Source: Streptomyces sp. 840.1 (GTDB lineage Bacteria > Actinomycetota > Actinomycetes > Streptomycetales > Streptomycetaceae). From it: 64,000 bases of DNA. Shown here piece after piece: positions 43,154 to 51,185 of the stretch. Numbering within the stretch: position 1 is the stretch's first letter; each line of letters begins with the position of its first letter. Both the position numbers and the translations under genes were made by a program. The DNA lies in the NCBI RefSeq assembly GCF_003751445.1, contig NZ_RJUU01000001.1, forward strand, positions 2,485,001-2,549,000. The letters are read 5' to 3'. The notes below the pieces were generated by a model. The model did no database searches. It was not told where the DNA came from and saw only the letters and a list, made by a program, of their open reading frames with translations.

Positions 43154-45118
43154 GTGCGTACGCGCAGCATCTCGACCGCGACAGCGCTCGCGGTCCTCTT
43201 CAGTTCGGTGGTACTGAGTGCCGCCGCGGCCGGTCCCGCGTCGGCGGTCACCGCGACCATCGGCTCGCCCGCGACCGTCGGCTCGCCCGCGGGCATCGTC
43301 GTCGACGGCGTCGGACAACGGGTCTTCGTCGGCGACGACACGAACGACAGGATCATCGCCACCGACTACACCGGCAAGATCGTCGACTCGGTGAGCGGCA
43401 TCGACGGGATCTTCGACCTGGCTCTCTCCGACGACGGCACCACCCTGTACGCGGCGGCGCGGGTCAGCCACGAGATCGTGGCCCTGGACGCGGCCACCCT
43501 CGACATCAAGGCCCGGTACCCCGTGGCCACCAGCATCGGCCCGCTGTTCGTCGAGTTCGCCGGCGGCAGGGCCTGGTTCTCCTACGAGGATCAGTCGGAC
43601 GGCCACGGCAACCTGGGCTCGGTCGACCCGGCGGTGGACCCGGCCGGGGGGACGGACCCGGTGACGCTCGGGCAGCTCTCCCGGGATTCCGGGTTCGGGG
43701 GCGCGCCGTTCCTCGACACCGACCCGTCCGCACCTGGACTGCTGGCCGTCGGCGCGACCGACTTCTTCGACAGGACCAAGGACCTGATGGCCGTCGTCGA
43801 CGTCTCCGGCGTCACGCCCCAGGTGACCGCCTGGCACGACGGCGACTACTCGCTGAACTACGTCAGCGACATCGACCTCGTGCCCGGTACCCGGCAGGTG
43901 CTGGTCGACGGCACGGACCGGCACGCCTACGCAGACGGGAAGTTCACCGCCGCCGGCGCCTACCCGGCCGGGCAGCGCGCGGACATCGCCCCGAACGGTC
44001 TGGTCGCCCAGATCAGCGGCGCGAACGTGTCGGTCTACCGGCCCGGCGCGACCAAGCCGATCCGCACATACGCCGCCGACACCTCCACCCTCGCCTGGGC
44101 CCCGGACGCCTCCCGGATCTTCGCGCTGGTGAGCTCGCCCCGCGGCTACACCCTCAAGGCGCTCACCGACCCGACGCTGAACGTCCCGAGCCTGACGGTG
44201 AACGCCCCGTCGTCCGCCGCGCGCGGCAAACAGCTCACCGTGACCGGGAAGCTGTCGGCGACAGTGCCGCTGCCGAGCGGCGTCAGACTCCAGGTCACCC
44301 GTACCGACCTGGAGAGCCCCAAGGGCAAGGCGCTGCCCGCTGTCACGCTGAAGTCGGACGGTTCGTACACCTTCAAGGACACCCCGCAGGCCGGCGGCAC
44401 GGTGACCTACAAGGTCGCCTACGCGGGCGACGCCGCGCACATGGCGGTCAGCACGTCCGACAAGGTCACGGTTCCCCACGCGAAGCCGGCGCTGACCCTG
44501 AACAAGAACGGCAACATCTACGCCTACGGCGCCGACGTCTCCTTTACCGCGCACCTGGGCTCGACGTACAAGAACCGCACGGTCGAGATCTGGGCGAACC
44601 CTTTCGGCGGCGACAAGCCCAACAAGCTGCTGAAGACCGGGAAGGTCAACTCCAGCGGCAACGTTTCCGCGACGGTGGACATGACGCGGGACACGGAAGT
44701 CACCGCGGTCTTCAAGGGGGACACCCGCACCGCGCCCAGGACGGTGAAGTCCACCGCATACGCCCGGGTCAAGGCGTCCACCGCCGTCTCCAAGCACTAC
44801 AAGACGGCCAAGATCGGCTCGACGTCGTACTACTGGTTCCACAAGAAGACCGATCCGCTGCTCACGACGACCATGACCTACTACAAGGGGCGTAAGCAAC
44901 GTCTCGACCTCCAGGTCTACTCGGGCGGAAAGTGGTACTCCGCCGGCTCGGAGTACTTCCCGCTCGGCACGAACGGAAAGTCCGCCGTACGCCTGGGGGC
45001 GCCGGGGCAGTCCGGGATCAAGGCGCGGATGCGTCCGGTGTACGTCAACGCGTCGTCCGGCGACACCGTGAACACCACGACGTACGGCTCGTGGAAGTAC
45101 CTGTACTTCTCCAACTAG
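43154..45118 (+). CDS. Secreted beta-propeller protein with Ig-like domains
   Basis: A 654-residue exported protein from GTG 43154. Signal peptide 1-32 (ending PASAV). Residues 35-345 form a YncE/NHL-like propeller (SPAGIVVDGVGQRVFVGDD, FDLALSDDGTTLYAAAR). Residues 350-550 hold two Ig-like (Big/filamin type) domains (VNAPSSAARGKQLTVTGKL; GADVSFTAHLGSTYKNRTVEI), and the end is a further beta domain. Likely an extracellular binding or adhesion protein. It follows integrase fragment 1 and ends at a strong hairpin. Confidence 0.85.
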   Translation: MRTRSISTATALAVLFSSVVLSAAAAGPASAVTATIGSPATVGSPAGIVVDGVGQRVFVGDDTNDRIIATDYTGKIVDSVSGIDGIFDLALSDDGTTLYAAARVSHEIVALDAATLDIKARYPVATSIGPLFVEFAGGRAWFSYEDQSDGHGNLGSVDPAVDPAGGTDPVTLGQLSRDSGFGGAPFLDTDPSAPGLLAVGATDFFDRTKDLMAVVDVSGVTPQVTAWHDGDYSLNYVSDIDLVPGTRQVLVDGTDRHAYADGKFTAAGAYPAGQRADIAPNGLVAQISGANVSVYRPGATKPIRTYAADTSTLAWAPDASRIFALVSSPRGYTLKALTDPTLNVPSLTVNAPSSAARGKQLTVTGKLSATVPLPSGVRLQVTRTDLESPKGKALPAVTLKSDGSYTFKDTPQAGGTVTYKVAYAGDAAHMAVSTSDKVTVPHAKPALTLNKNGNIYAYGADVSFTAHLGSTYKNRTVEIWANPFGGDKPNKLLKTGKVNSSGNVSATVDMTRDTEVTAVFKGDTRTAPRTVKSTAYARVKASTAVSKHYKTAKIGSTSYYWFHKKTDPLLTTTMTYYKGRKQRLDLQVYSGGKWYSAGSEYFPLGTNGKSAVRLGAPGQSGIKARMRPVYVNASSGDTVNTTTYGSWKYLYFSN

Positions 45119-45165
45119 ACCCAGTCCGTTCCGTCCGGATCACTTCGCGGATCCGATGCCTTGTG

Positions 45166-45197
45166 AAGGGCCCCGCCGCTCGCGGTGGGGCCCTTCG
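45166..45197. terminator. Hairpin terminator
   Basis: GAAGGGCCCC (45166-45175) and GGGGCCCTTC (45188-45197) pair perfectly, with an inner CCGC/GCGG stem. Between the convergent propeller and HxlR genes. Confidence 0.8.
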
Positions 45198-45296
45198 AGG
45201 TTCGCCGCACGGCGACGGGGCGCGCCCGGCGGCCGAGCTGCGTGGCCGATGGTCACGCAGGTGGTGTGCGGCCGGGACTCGGAGCCGGGGCGGGCG

Positions 45297-45683
45297 TCAG
45301 CCGGGCGGGGTGTCGGGGCGGGCGTCGTACACGGCGCGGGCGGCGTCGATGTGCTTCAGGTGCGTGGTGCTCCACTCCAGCAGGGGAGCGGTGGCTTCGC
45401 GGAGGGTCCTGCCCATCGGAGTGAGCTCGTAACTGACGTGCGGCGGCATGACGTTGAGGACGGTCCGGGTCAGGATCCCATCGCGTTCCAGGCCGCGCAG
45501 GGTGACGGTGAGCATGCGCTGACTGATCCCGTCGACGGCCCGCTTGAGTTCGGTGAAGCGGCGTGGGCCCTGGCTGAGGTGGCGCACGACCAGCAGCGAC
45601 CACTTGTCGCCGACGATGCCGAGCACTTCACGGGCCTGGCACGGGTCCGCCGGCCGCGACGCGCCGCCCGCTGTGCCGCTCAT
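45297..45683 (-). CDS. HxlR-family regulator
   Basis: A 128-residue MarR-like winged-helix protein from ATG 45683. The HxlR pattern is complete: the N-terminal Cys in DPCQAREVLGIVGDKWSLLV, RFTELKRAVDGISQRMLT and LERDGILTRTV, and YELTPMGRTL. A single Cys at this place often makes the protein redox- or electrophile-responsive. It is divergent from the alpha/beta hydrolase gene; the 160-bp gap has two GGCAC inverted repeats. Confidence 0.93.
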   Translation of the reverse strand: MSGTAGGASRPADPCQAREVLGIVGDKWSLLVVRHLSQGPRRFTELKRAVDGISQRMLTVTLRGLERDGILTRTVLNVMPPHVSYELTPMGRTLREATAPLLEWSTTHLKHIDAARAVYDARPDTPPG

Positions 45684-45704
45684 GGGTTACCTCCAGAGAA
45701 CCGG

Positions 45705-45812
45705 GGCACCTAAATGTGCCTTATTGATCGAAGTGCGGCAGGTGCAGCACGATGGTTGTGGTTCCTGAAGAGTACCGAGGCACGAACGGGAACCGTGATG
45801 TTCCGGTGCCTC
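45705..45812. promoter_or_regulatory. Two GGCAC/GTGCC inverted repeats in the hxlR-hydrolase gap
   Basis: Site a: GGCAC-ctaaat-GTGCC (45705-45720). Site b: GAGGCAC (45777-45783) and GTGCCTC (45806-45812), enclosing GGAAC/GTTCC. They share the same core and flank the divergent promoters, as expected for HxlR operators. Confidence 0.5.
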
Positions 45813-45843
45813 GACGCCCCGAAGAGTAAGAAGATCTCCACTT

Positions 45844-46575
45844 ATGTCAACTTTTCTGCTGGTACATGGTGCCTGGCACAGCGGTCGCTGCTGGGAGCGG
45901 GTGGTCCCGCTGCTGGAGTCGGCCGGACACCGCGTGTTCGCGCCCTCGCTGACCGGCTACGGCGACAAGGCCCACCTGCTCGGCCCCGGGGTGGGGCTCG
46001 ACACACACGTCGAGGACGTGCTGAAGCTGATCCACGAGGAGGACCTGACCGAGGTGGTGCTCGTGGGTCACAGCTACGCGGGGCTGGTCGTCTCCTCCGT
46101 GGCCAACGAGGTACCGGAACGGATCGCGCATCTCGTGTACCTGGACGCGATGGTCCCGGAGCACGGCGAGACCGCCGTCGACGTACAGCCCATGACCCAG
46201 AACCTGATCGACCTGGCCACCAAGTCCGACAACGGCTGGCGCGTCCCGCCGCTGCCCGAGATGCCCCCGCCCCTCGGTCTGTTCGGGGTCACCGACCCGG
46301 CGGACATCGCATGGCTGAGTGCGACGCTCTCCGACCAGCCGGTGCGCTGCTTGCAGCAACCGGTCCGGATGGACAACCCCGCCCTGGACTCGGTTCCCCG
46401 CACGCACATCCACTGCGTCGGCGCAGAGCCGGCAGGCATCGTGCGGCGGCCCGTCCCCGCGACCCAGCCCAACGGCTCTCCGGCACGGATACGGGAACTG
46501 CGGACCGGACACGACTGCATGATCACCATGCCGTCGGACCTGAGCGAACTACTGCTTGAATCCACCCTTCGGTAG
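45844..46575 (+). CDS. Alpha/beta hydrolase
   Basis: A 243-residue protein from ATG 45844. It has the oxyanion-hole HGAWHSGRCWERV, nucleophile elbow GHSYAG with Ser77, and a late His in RTGHDCMI. It resembles the pyrethroid/salicylate-type esterase group (MxHG-W-C-W signature). Substrate unknown. It is divergent from the HxlR gene, which probably controls it. Confidence 0.9.
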   Translation: MSTFLLVHGAWHSGRCWERVVPLLESAGHRVFAPSLTGYGDKAHLLGPGVGLDTHVEDVLKLIHEEDLTEVVLVGHSYAGLVVSSVANEVPERIAHLVYLDAMVPEHGETAVDVQPMTQNLIDLATKSDNGWRVPPLPEMPPPLGLFGVTDPADIAWLSATLSDQPVRCLQQPVRMDNPALDSVPRTHIHCVGAEPAGIVRRPVPATQPNGSPARIRELRTGHDCMITMPSDLSELLLESTLR

Positions 46576-46962
46576 CGTCCGAGCCGGGCCCCGCGGCAGC
46601 GAGCTGGATCCGGCCCGCCACTGACCGACAGCGCACCTGGGCCACGAAGCCGCCCGCGCGCCACGAGGCCGCCCGCGCGCCACGAGCTGGGACATAGCGG
46701 GGCCTCGGCGCCCGCATCGTTGTACGCATGCTCGCGGGTGGGCGACCTGCGCGCACATCCCGGAGAAGGCGCAGGGAGAAGCCCTCTGGTGCGGGTCTGG
46801 TGCTGGGCTCTGAACTGGGTGTTTGGTCGAGACGTGTGCGGTTGGAGTGGTCTCCAGGTGCCGTACATGACCGCGGTGGTCCACCCCGCTGGGCACGGAT
46901 GAGGCACGGGCGGCGCAGTGCACCAGAAACTGCTGAGGTTCATGCTCCGGGTGGGCTGGAGG
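46576..46962. other. Noncoding stretch with a 19-bp tandem repeat and an island duplication
   Basis: Two perfect 19-bp copies starting GCCGCCCGCG lie at 46649-46667 and 46668-46686. The part from about 46840 is similar to sequence before the PIN fragment at 50730 (shared GGGCACGGATG and flanks), so the region and the PIN gene were duplicated together. No gene is recognised. Confidence 0.55.
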
Positions 46963-47364
46963 TCAGAGAGGGATGATGCGGACCTGGCTGCCGCAGAGCT
47001 TGGTCATGTCGTCGCTGTCGGAGGTCAGCAGGGCGACGGGTTTCGGCTGGCGGAGCGCGACCTCGGGGACCGTGGCGTCGATGGCGTACTTGTGTCCGTG
47101 CAGCCCGGCGCCTTTGAGGAGCTCAGCCGCCGCTTTCGCCGCCTGCTCGGTGACCGGCTCCACCTTGATGCGGGACAAGGCCCAGTTGAGGCGAGGCATG
47201 TTGGTACGGGCGTGGGTGACTTCAACGATGGTGTTCGCCCCGATCACCAGGTCGACCCCCATGTCGTGGAAGACCTGCAGAATCGCGAGGAGCTTGCGGT
47301 CCTGCGCGATCCAGGCGGAGCGCCCTTCCGAGTCCGGGACAACGGTCTCGATGTGCTCACTCAC
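46963..47364 (-). CDS. PIN-domain toxin, VapC-like
   Basis: A 133-residue protein from GTG 47364, overlapping the upstream antitoxin stop by four bases (GTGA). Late sequence HKYAIDATVPEVAL and VALLTSDSDDMTKLCG carries the acidic cluster (Asp in YAIDA and SDSDD) of PIN ribonucleases; the N-terminal Asp of family members may be in the DSEGRSAW region but is shifted. PIN toxins cleave RNA. A truncated second copy lies at 50799. Confidence 0.8.
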   Translation of the reverse strand: MSEHIETVVPDSEGRSAWIAQDRKLLAILQVFHDMGVDLVIGANTIVEVTHARTNMPRLNWALSRIKVEPVTEQAAKAAAELLKGAGLHGHKYAIDATVPEVALRQPKPVALLTSDSDDMTKLCGSQVRIIPL

Positions 47365-47543
47365 GCGGCGTCCGCGTCCTTGGCGCAGCCGGGGGTGCCG
47401 AAGATCTTCGCGTGGGCCTCGGTGAGTTCCTCGTCGCTGAAGTCTCCGTGCTCTTCCTCGTGCCGACGTATGCACATGCTGGCCCGGCCCAGACCTTCGG
47501 TTGCTGTGGAGTCGTCGACCAGGTGCCGGCGAGTTCTGGACAG
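47361..47543 (-). CDS. Putative antitoxin partner of the PIN toxin (start uncertain)
   Basis: About 60 residues: SRTRRHLVDDSTATEGLG, then CIRRHEEEHGDFSDEELTEA and AKIFGTPGCAKDADAA. Small, charged and directly upstream of the PIN toxin with a four-base overlap, as in vapBC pairs. No ATG/GTG is found at the conserved N-terminus; CTG 47543 is the only codon at the expected place, and ATG 47477 (38 residues) would lose the N-terminal half. The 5' end may be damaged. Confidence 0.55.
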   Translation of the reverse strand: MSRTRRHLVDDSTATEGLGRASMCIRRHEEEHGDFSDEELTEAHAKIFGTPGCAKDADAA

Positions 47544-47896
47544 GCCCGGCTGCGGTGTGCGCAGAGGCGAGTGAGGTGGGAGGGGTGAGAGGAAGAGTAG
47601 TGGCACGGCAGCGGCTGCAACTGCTGGTTTCACGCGGCGCACCAAGCGAGCCGCTGTGCCCGGCGGCAGGTGGGGCGGGCACCGAAACGGCTGACCGACA
47701 GCGTTCCGCCGGGTTGTACTTCTGGGACAGTGGAAATCGGATTTCGAACCCACGGGCCGCCGTCGGGGTGCAAGCCCTGCCGTTCTGCAGAGCCGCAGGA
47801 GGACTGAGCTCGAGCCTCTGCGGCACGTGGAGGGCAATCGCACTCAAGTACCGGATCGCACAGGCAGTACCGACCTCATCAACAGGAGGCACGCCC
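47544..47896. other. Intergenic stretch between the antitoxin and a secreted protein gene
   Basis: Contains the divergent promoters; no ORF with coding bias. The ribosome site AGGAGG of the next gene is at 47884-47889. Nothing else recognised. Confidence 0.5.
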
Positions 47897-49006
47897 ATGC
47901 ACGTCCGCACCTCACATCTGTCGAGCAGACCCGTCCGGGCCGTGATGCTCGTTCTGGGCATGGTGGCCGCTCTTCTGGCCGCAGCTCTTCCCGCAGCCGG
48001 CCCGGCACACGCCGCCGTACCCGACCGCTGGGGCTTCGCGTACCTGGACAACGCGACTCCGCCCCCCGGCTACGCACCCGACCCCTCTCGGCAGTGGGGC
48101 AGTTGGGCTTCACCTTCCGCCAATCCCGTGAAGGTTGACCAAATCGGTCTCGGTTCGTACGTGGTGCACTTCCCCCTGATCGGTGGTCCGGGTGGCATCG
48201 CCCACGCCACCGCGGTGAACAGCGTTGCCCACTGGTGTCAGATCGCTGACTGGAAAACTGTGGGACCTGGTCAGGACGTGTACGTGAACTGCTACCTCCC
48301 CAGCGGTGCACCGGACAACTCCACCTTCACGGTCCTCTACACGAGCAGCAGCGGCTTGCCCGCCACCCCCTCCGGCTCGTACGGCTACCTGAATTCGGAC
48401 AGCAGCGGCACCGTACTCACCCAGTACAACTCCGCGGGCTCCACCAATGCGGTGAGCAAGGGCTCGACGGGCATCTGGAAGGCGTGGCTTCCGTCTCTCG
48501 GGCTGTCCAGCTACGCGGGCGATCTCCAGGTCACCGCTGTCGATCCACGGCAGGGAGCGCGGTGCAAGGTGTCAGACTGGACACCAGGGACGGCGGGCCA
48601 GACCGTGATCGTTGCCTGTTACGACGCGTCCAACCAGCCATACGACACCGAGTGGACTTTGAGTTACTCCTATCTGCGAGCGGTACACGGCCCGGCCTTT
48701 CCGCCGAAGTCCTTCGGGTATCTCTGGTACAGCGGGTCACTGCCCGCTCTGACCAACTACAACTCCAGCGGAGCCACCAACAGCCTCGGTGGCTCGGGAG
48801 CGCCCTTCACCGTCACCATGCCGTCGGTGGCCGTCCCGTCGGACACCGCGCACGCCACCGCCTACGGACGCAGCGCCGACTACTGCGGCCTGTACAGGCC
48901 CTGGGACAGGACCAGCGGTTCCGTCCGGCTCTACGTAGCGTGCTTCGACTCCGGCGGAGCGCCGGTGAAGACGCCCTTCTTCGGCGCCTACACGTCGGCG
49001 CTCTGA
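47897..49006 (+). CDS. Secreted protein with three Cys-pair repeats
   Basis: A 369-residue exported protein from ATG 47897 with AGGAGG eight bases upstream. Signal peptide 1-40 (ending AHAAV). The mature protein is three copies of a domain of about 105-115 residues, each with GY/FGYL...YNS..T, a Cys-x17/18-Cys pair (114/132, 223/241, 330/349), a W in the middle and an end like F(T)xxYTS. One disulphide per repeat is probable. No known family recognised; extracellular. It stands alone within the island. Confidence 0.75.
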   Translation: MHVRTSHLSSRPVRAVMLVLGMVAALLAAALPAAGPAHAAVPDRWGFAYLDNATPPPGYAPDPSRQWGSWASPSANPVKVDQIGLGSYVVHFPLIGGPGGIAHATAVNSVAHWCQIADWKTVGPGQDVYVNCYLPSGAPDNSTFTVLYTSSSGLPATPSGSYGYLNSDSSGTVLTQYNSAGSTNAVSKGSTGIWKAWLPSLGLSSYAGDLQVTAVDPRQGARCKVSDWTPGTAGQTVIVACYDASNQPYDTEWTLSYSYLRAVHGPAFPPKSFGYLWYSGSLPALTNYNSSGATNSLGGSGAPFTVTMPSVAVPSDTAHATAYGRSADYCGLYRPWDRTSGSVRLYVACFDSGGAPVKTPFFGAYTSAL

Positions 49007-49069
49007 CCTGAGCACGACTACCACCGGAGCACGTTCCTGGAAACGTGCGCTTCGGGCACTCCGGAGGCG

Positions 49070-49225
49070 CCGAACGAGTGGCACTCGGACCACGAGCGGC
49101 AGCGGGGGGTTGCCGATGGGCTGGACCGGATGGTGCGGGCTGTCGCGAAAGGCAGTGTGACCAGCGGCAGAAGGGCCCACGTGGCGCAGAGGTGTTGCGC
49201 GGTTCCTGAACGGGTCCAGACCATG
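49070..49225 (+). pseudogene. Integrase C-terminal fragment 2
   Basis: In frame: WHSDHERQRGVADGLDRMVRA, matching the end of the recombinase encoded by fragment 3 (QHSDHERQKEVASGLGKMVRA). Only about 50 residues remain. It lies directly upstream of a hairpin and the short tRNA-Gly end copy at 49258, the usual order for an element integrated at this tRNA. Confidence 0.75.
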
Positions 49226-49263
49226 ACAGAGGCCCAGGTCGCCGACCTGGGCCTCTGTCATGG
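49221..49263. terminator. 20-bp perfect palindrome before the leftmost att copy
   Basis: Perfect 20-bp arms (49221-49240 / 49244-49263) with a 3-nt loop. Its end runs into the tRNA 3'-end copy. Equivalent hairpins stand before the other two tRNA-Gly copies, so it is the recombinase terminator. Confidence 0.75.
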
Positions 49264-49273
49264 AGCGGGTGAC
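49258..49273. other. Attachment-site remnant A (16 bp of tRNA-Gly 3' end)
   Basis: TCATGGAGCGGGTGAC equals the 3' end of the tRNA-Gly(CCC) gene and its flank (57669-57684). Short, but it lies at the same position after a hairpin and an integrase end as the other copies. Confidence 0.6.
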
Positions 49274-49405
49274 TTCCTGTGGCTCTGCCCGCGAGGAATA
49301 AGCAGCGCTTCTCGATCTGGTGTATGCCAGTGTCCCAGGGCTGGCGATCCGCCTTGCGGGCCGCCGCGTAGACTCTGAGCCATTTGCCACTGGGGAGCGG
49401 CATCC

Positions 49406-50074
49406 ATGAAGGTGAAGCGCGGGATTCAGGGACCGGTGATCGCCGCCATCCTTGGGCTGTTCCTTCTGGCCTGTGGGGTGCGTTCTGGTCATGCCACCGA
49501 CGCTGACATACCCGAGTCTCTGGGCGCGGACGGGACGACGATCGTGGTCGGTGATGAGGACGCGGGTACCACCGTCCAGCTCTTTGAGGATCTGCGCTGC
49601 CCTGCCTGTCAGGAGTTCGAGACACAGGGCGCCGGGGTTGAGCTGCACGAACTGACTCAGAGCGGTTCAGTGCAGGTCCACTACACACTCGCGTCCTTCC
49701 TCGACGGCAAGTTGGGCGGCAACGGCTCGAAAAAAGCTGTGAACGCGTTGCGCGCCGCACTGGCAGAGGGCCGGTTCGTTGAGTTTCACCAGGTCCTCTA
49801 CGCAAACCAGCCGGATGAAGCAGTCGATGGCTTTACCAACGATTTCCTCCTGAAGATGGCGTCCCGCGTCGAGGGTCTGCGCGGGCCAGGCTTCGATGGT
49901 GCGGTCCGAACGATGAAGTACCAAACCTTCGTCGACGCATCCGAGAGCGCCTTCCAGAACTCCAGTGCCAGAGGTACGCCGACACTCAAGGTCAGTGGAG
50001 TGGAACGGCCGGAGTTCGAGAACGGCTACCTCGCCGACTACATCGAGAAGCCCTCCTGGATCTCAAGGCTTTAA
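49406..50074 (+). CDS. DsbA/thioredoxin-like lipoprotein
   Basis: A 222-residue protein from ATG 49406. A lipobox at LFLLACG (Cys23) would anchor it outside the membrane. The thioredoxin_4 domain has the active site CPAC (EDLRCPACQEFE) and a late cis-Pro region ARGTPTLKVSG. It would oxidise or isomerise extracytoplasmic thiols. It is in the segment between the two partial att copies, suggesting cargo of an element. Confidence 0.88.
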   Translation: MKVKRGIQGPVIAAILGLFLLACGVRSGHATDADIPESLGADGTTIVVGDEDAGTTVQLFEDLRCPACQEFETQGAGVELHELTQSGSVQVHYTLASFLDGKLGGNGSKKAVNALRAALAEGRFVEFHQVLYANQPDEAVDGFTNDFLLKMASRVEGLRGPGFDGAVRTMKYQTFVDASESAFQNSSARGTPTLKVSGVERPEFENGYLADYIEKPSWISRL

Positions 50075-50170
50075 TACCTTCCAGTCTGCCCCAGCGCCTG
50101 GCGCCAGGCCGACTTGATCCCTGATTCGCCCTTGCGTACTCCGCAGAAGCTGGGCGAGAACCAGAGCCAG

Positions 50171-50534
50171 AACTCGTGAGTAAACCGGACTGCTCTTCGT
50201 GGGTGAGCAGGGAGCGCCGTTCCGTCGTTCATCCTTCGGGCGGAAGCGGCGCAGGGCGCGGGGCGCGGTCGGTATGCCCGACAGCTTTCGTTTCTACGAT
50301 CTTCGTCACACCGGGCACACGCTCGCCACGCGCTCGGGGGCGACGCTCAAGGACACGATGGTCCGGGCCGGGCAGTCGTCCGAGAAAGCCGCACTGATCT
50401 ATCAGCACTCGGATCACGAGCGGCAGAAAGAAGTGGCGAGCGGGCTGGGCAAGATGGTCCGGGCCGCGCGGGGGAAGGGCGCTGAACAGCGGAAAGACGG
50501 TCAAGGTGGTGCGGAGGTGGTGCGCGACGCTTAG
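50171..50534 (+). pseudogene. Tyrosine recombinase C-terminal fragment 3
   Basis: About 118 residues from an in-frame stop at about 50178 to 50534: LLFVGEQGAPFRRSSFGRK, FYDLRHTGHTLATRSGATL, RAGQSSEKAALIYQHSDHERQ. It has the catalytic Arg (RHTGH), the His-x-x-Arg-like segment and the Tyr of the catalytic box (ALIYQH), but the N-terminal SAM-like and core domains are missing. GTG 50199 could begin it, yet the protein would not be a working integrase. Confidence 0.85.
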
Positions 50535-50552
50535 ACCGGTCTAGACAACAAG

Positions 50553-50581
50553 AAAGCCCCGGGCCGTTGGCCTGGGGCTTT
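50553..50581 (+). terminator. Hairpin between integrase fragment 3 and att copy B
   Basis: Arms AAAGCCCCGGGCC (50553-50565) and GGCCTGGGGCTTT (50569-50581) pair with one G-T wobble; loop GTT, then TT. A rho-independent terminator of the integrase. Confidence 0.85.
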
Positions 50582-50583
50582 TG

Positions 50584-50629
50584 CATGGAGCGGGTGACGA
50601 GAATCGAACTCGCGCTCTGAGCTTGGGAA
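50584..50629 (-). other. Attachment-site copy B (3' half of tRNA-Gly, 46 bp)
   Basis: 46 identical bases to 57670-57715: T arm, variable loop and 3' part of the anticodon stem-loop of the tRNA-Gly(CCC) gene, then divergence. This is the duplication expected when an element integrates into the tRNA 3' half. It is not a functional tRNA. Confidence 0.9.
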
Positions 50630-50798
50630 TCAACGGTTCTTGGGCTACCAAAGGTGCCCTGACCTGTGGTTTCTCGTTGGATGGGATGGTTGGTTACGGT
50701 CCCTGGGAGCGGCACCTGACCGCTGTTGTCCGCTCTGCTGGGCACGGATGGGGCACGAGAGCTGACAGTGCGACCCGTGCTCCGAGCGAGCCGACTGG

Positions 50799-50985
50799 TC
50801 AGAGGAGGATGATGCGGACCTGGTTTCCGCAGAGTTTGGTCATGTCGTCGCTGTCGGAGGTCAGGATGGCGACGGGTTTCGGTTGGCACAGTGCTACCTC
50901 AGCGACTGCCGCGTCGTTGGCGTGCTTGTGTCCGTGCAGCCCGGCGCCTTTGAGGAGCTCCACTGCGGCTTTGGCCGTGTTCTTG
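50799..50985 (-). pseudogene. Truncated duplicate of the PIN toxin gene
   Basis: Minus-strand frame ending TGA at 50799-50801 encodes about 60 residues close to the end of the PIN toxin (ELLKGAGLHGHKHANDAAVAE, VAILTSDSDDMTKLCGNQVRIILL against the intact copy at 46963). The N-terminal half is gone. Flanking DNA to the left is also similar between the two places. Confidence 0.85.
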
Positions 50986-51185
50986 AACCCTTCTGGGAAC
51001 AGCTACCCCCGAGCCATGGCAGACCACTTCCACCTGCAGACCGCCACGCGACCTGCCGTTCAGGTGTCGGCATCCGGGGGCGCCTCACTCCGCCGCCCTT
51101 CCCAGGAGGCCGGCGGCTCGGCTTGCGGCTACCGAGGGCGGGCTTGCCGAGAGGGGGACACGATCGGGAAGCGCGGCCTGCCCAC
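50986..51185. other. Short stretch without recognised gene
   Basis: Sequence between the PIN fragment and the immunity gene. No domain or repeat recognised; it is the 3' untranslated side of the toxin operon. Confidence 0.4.

Noticed and set aside
49221..49263. Palindrome as terminal inverted repeats of an insertion sequence
   Set aside because: The arms are three bases apart and no transposase is present; position before an att copy fits a terminator.
50584..50629. Possible second tRNA-Gly gene
   Set aside because: Only the 3' half matches; acceptor 5' strand, D arm and half of the anticodon arm are missing. It is an attachment-site copy.
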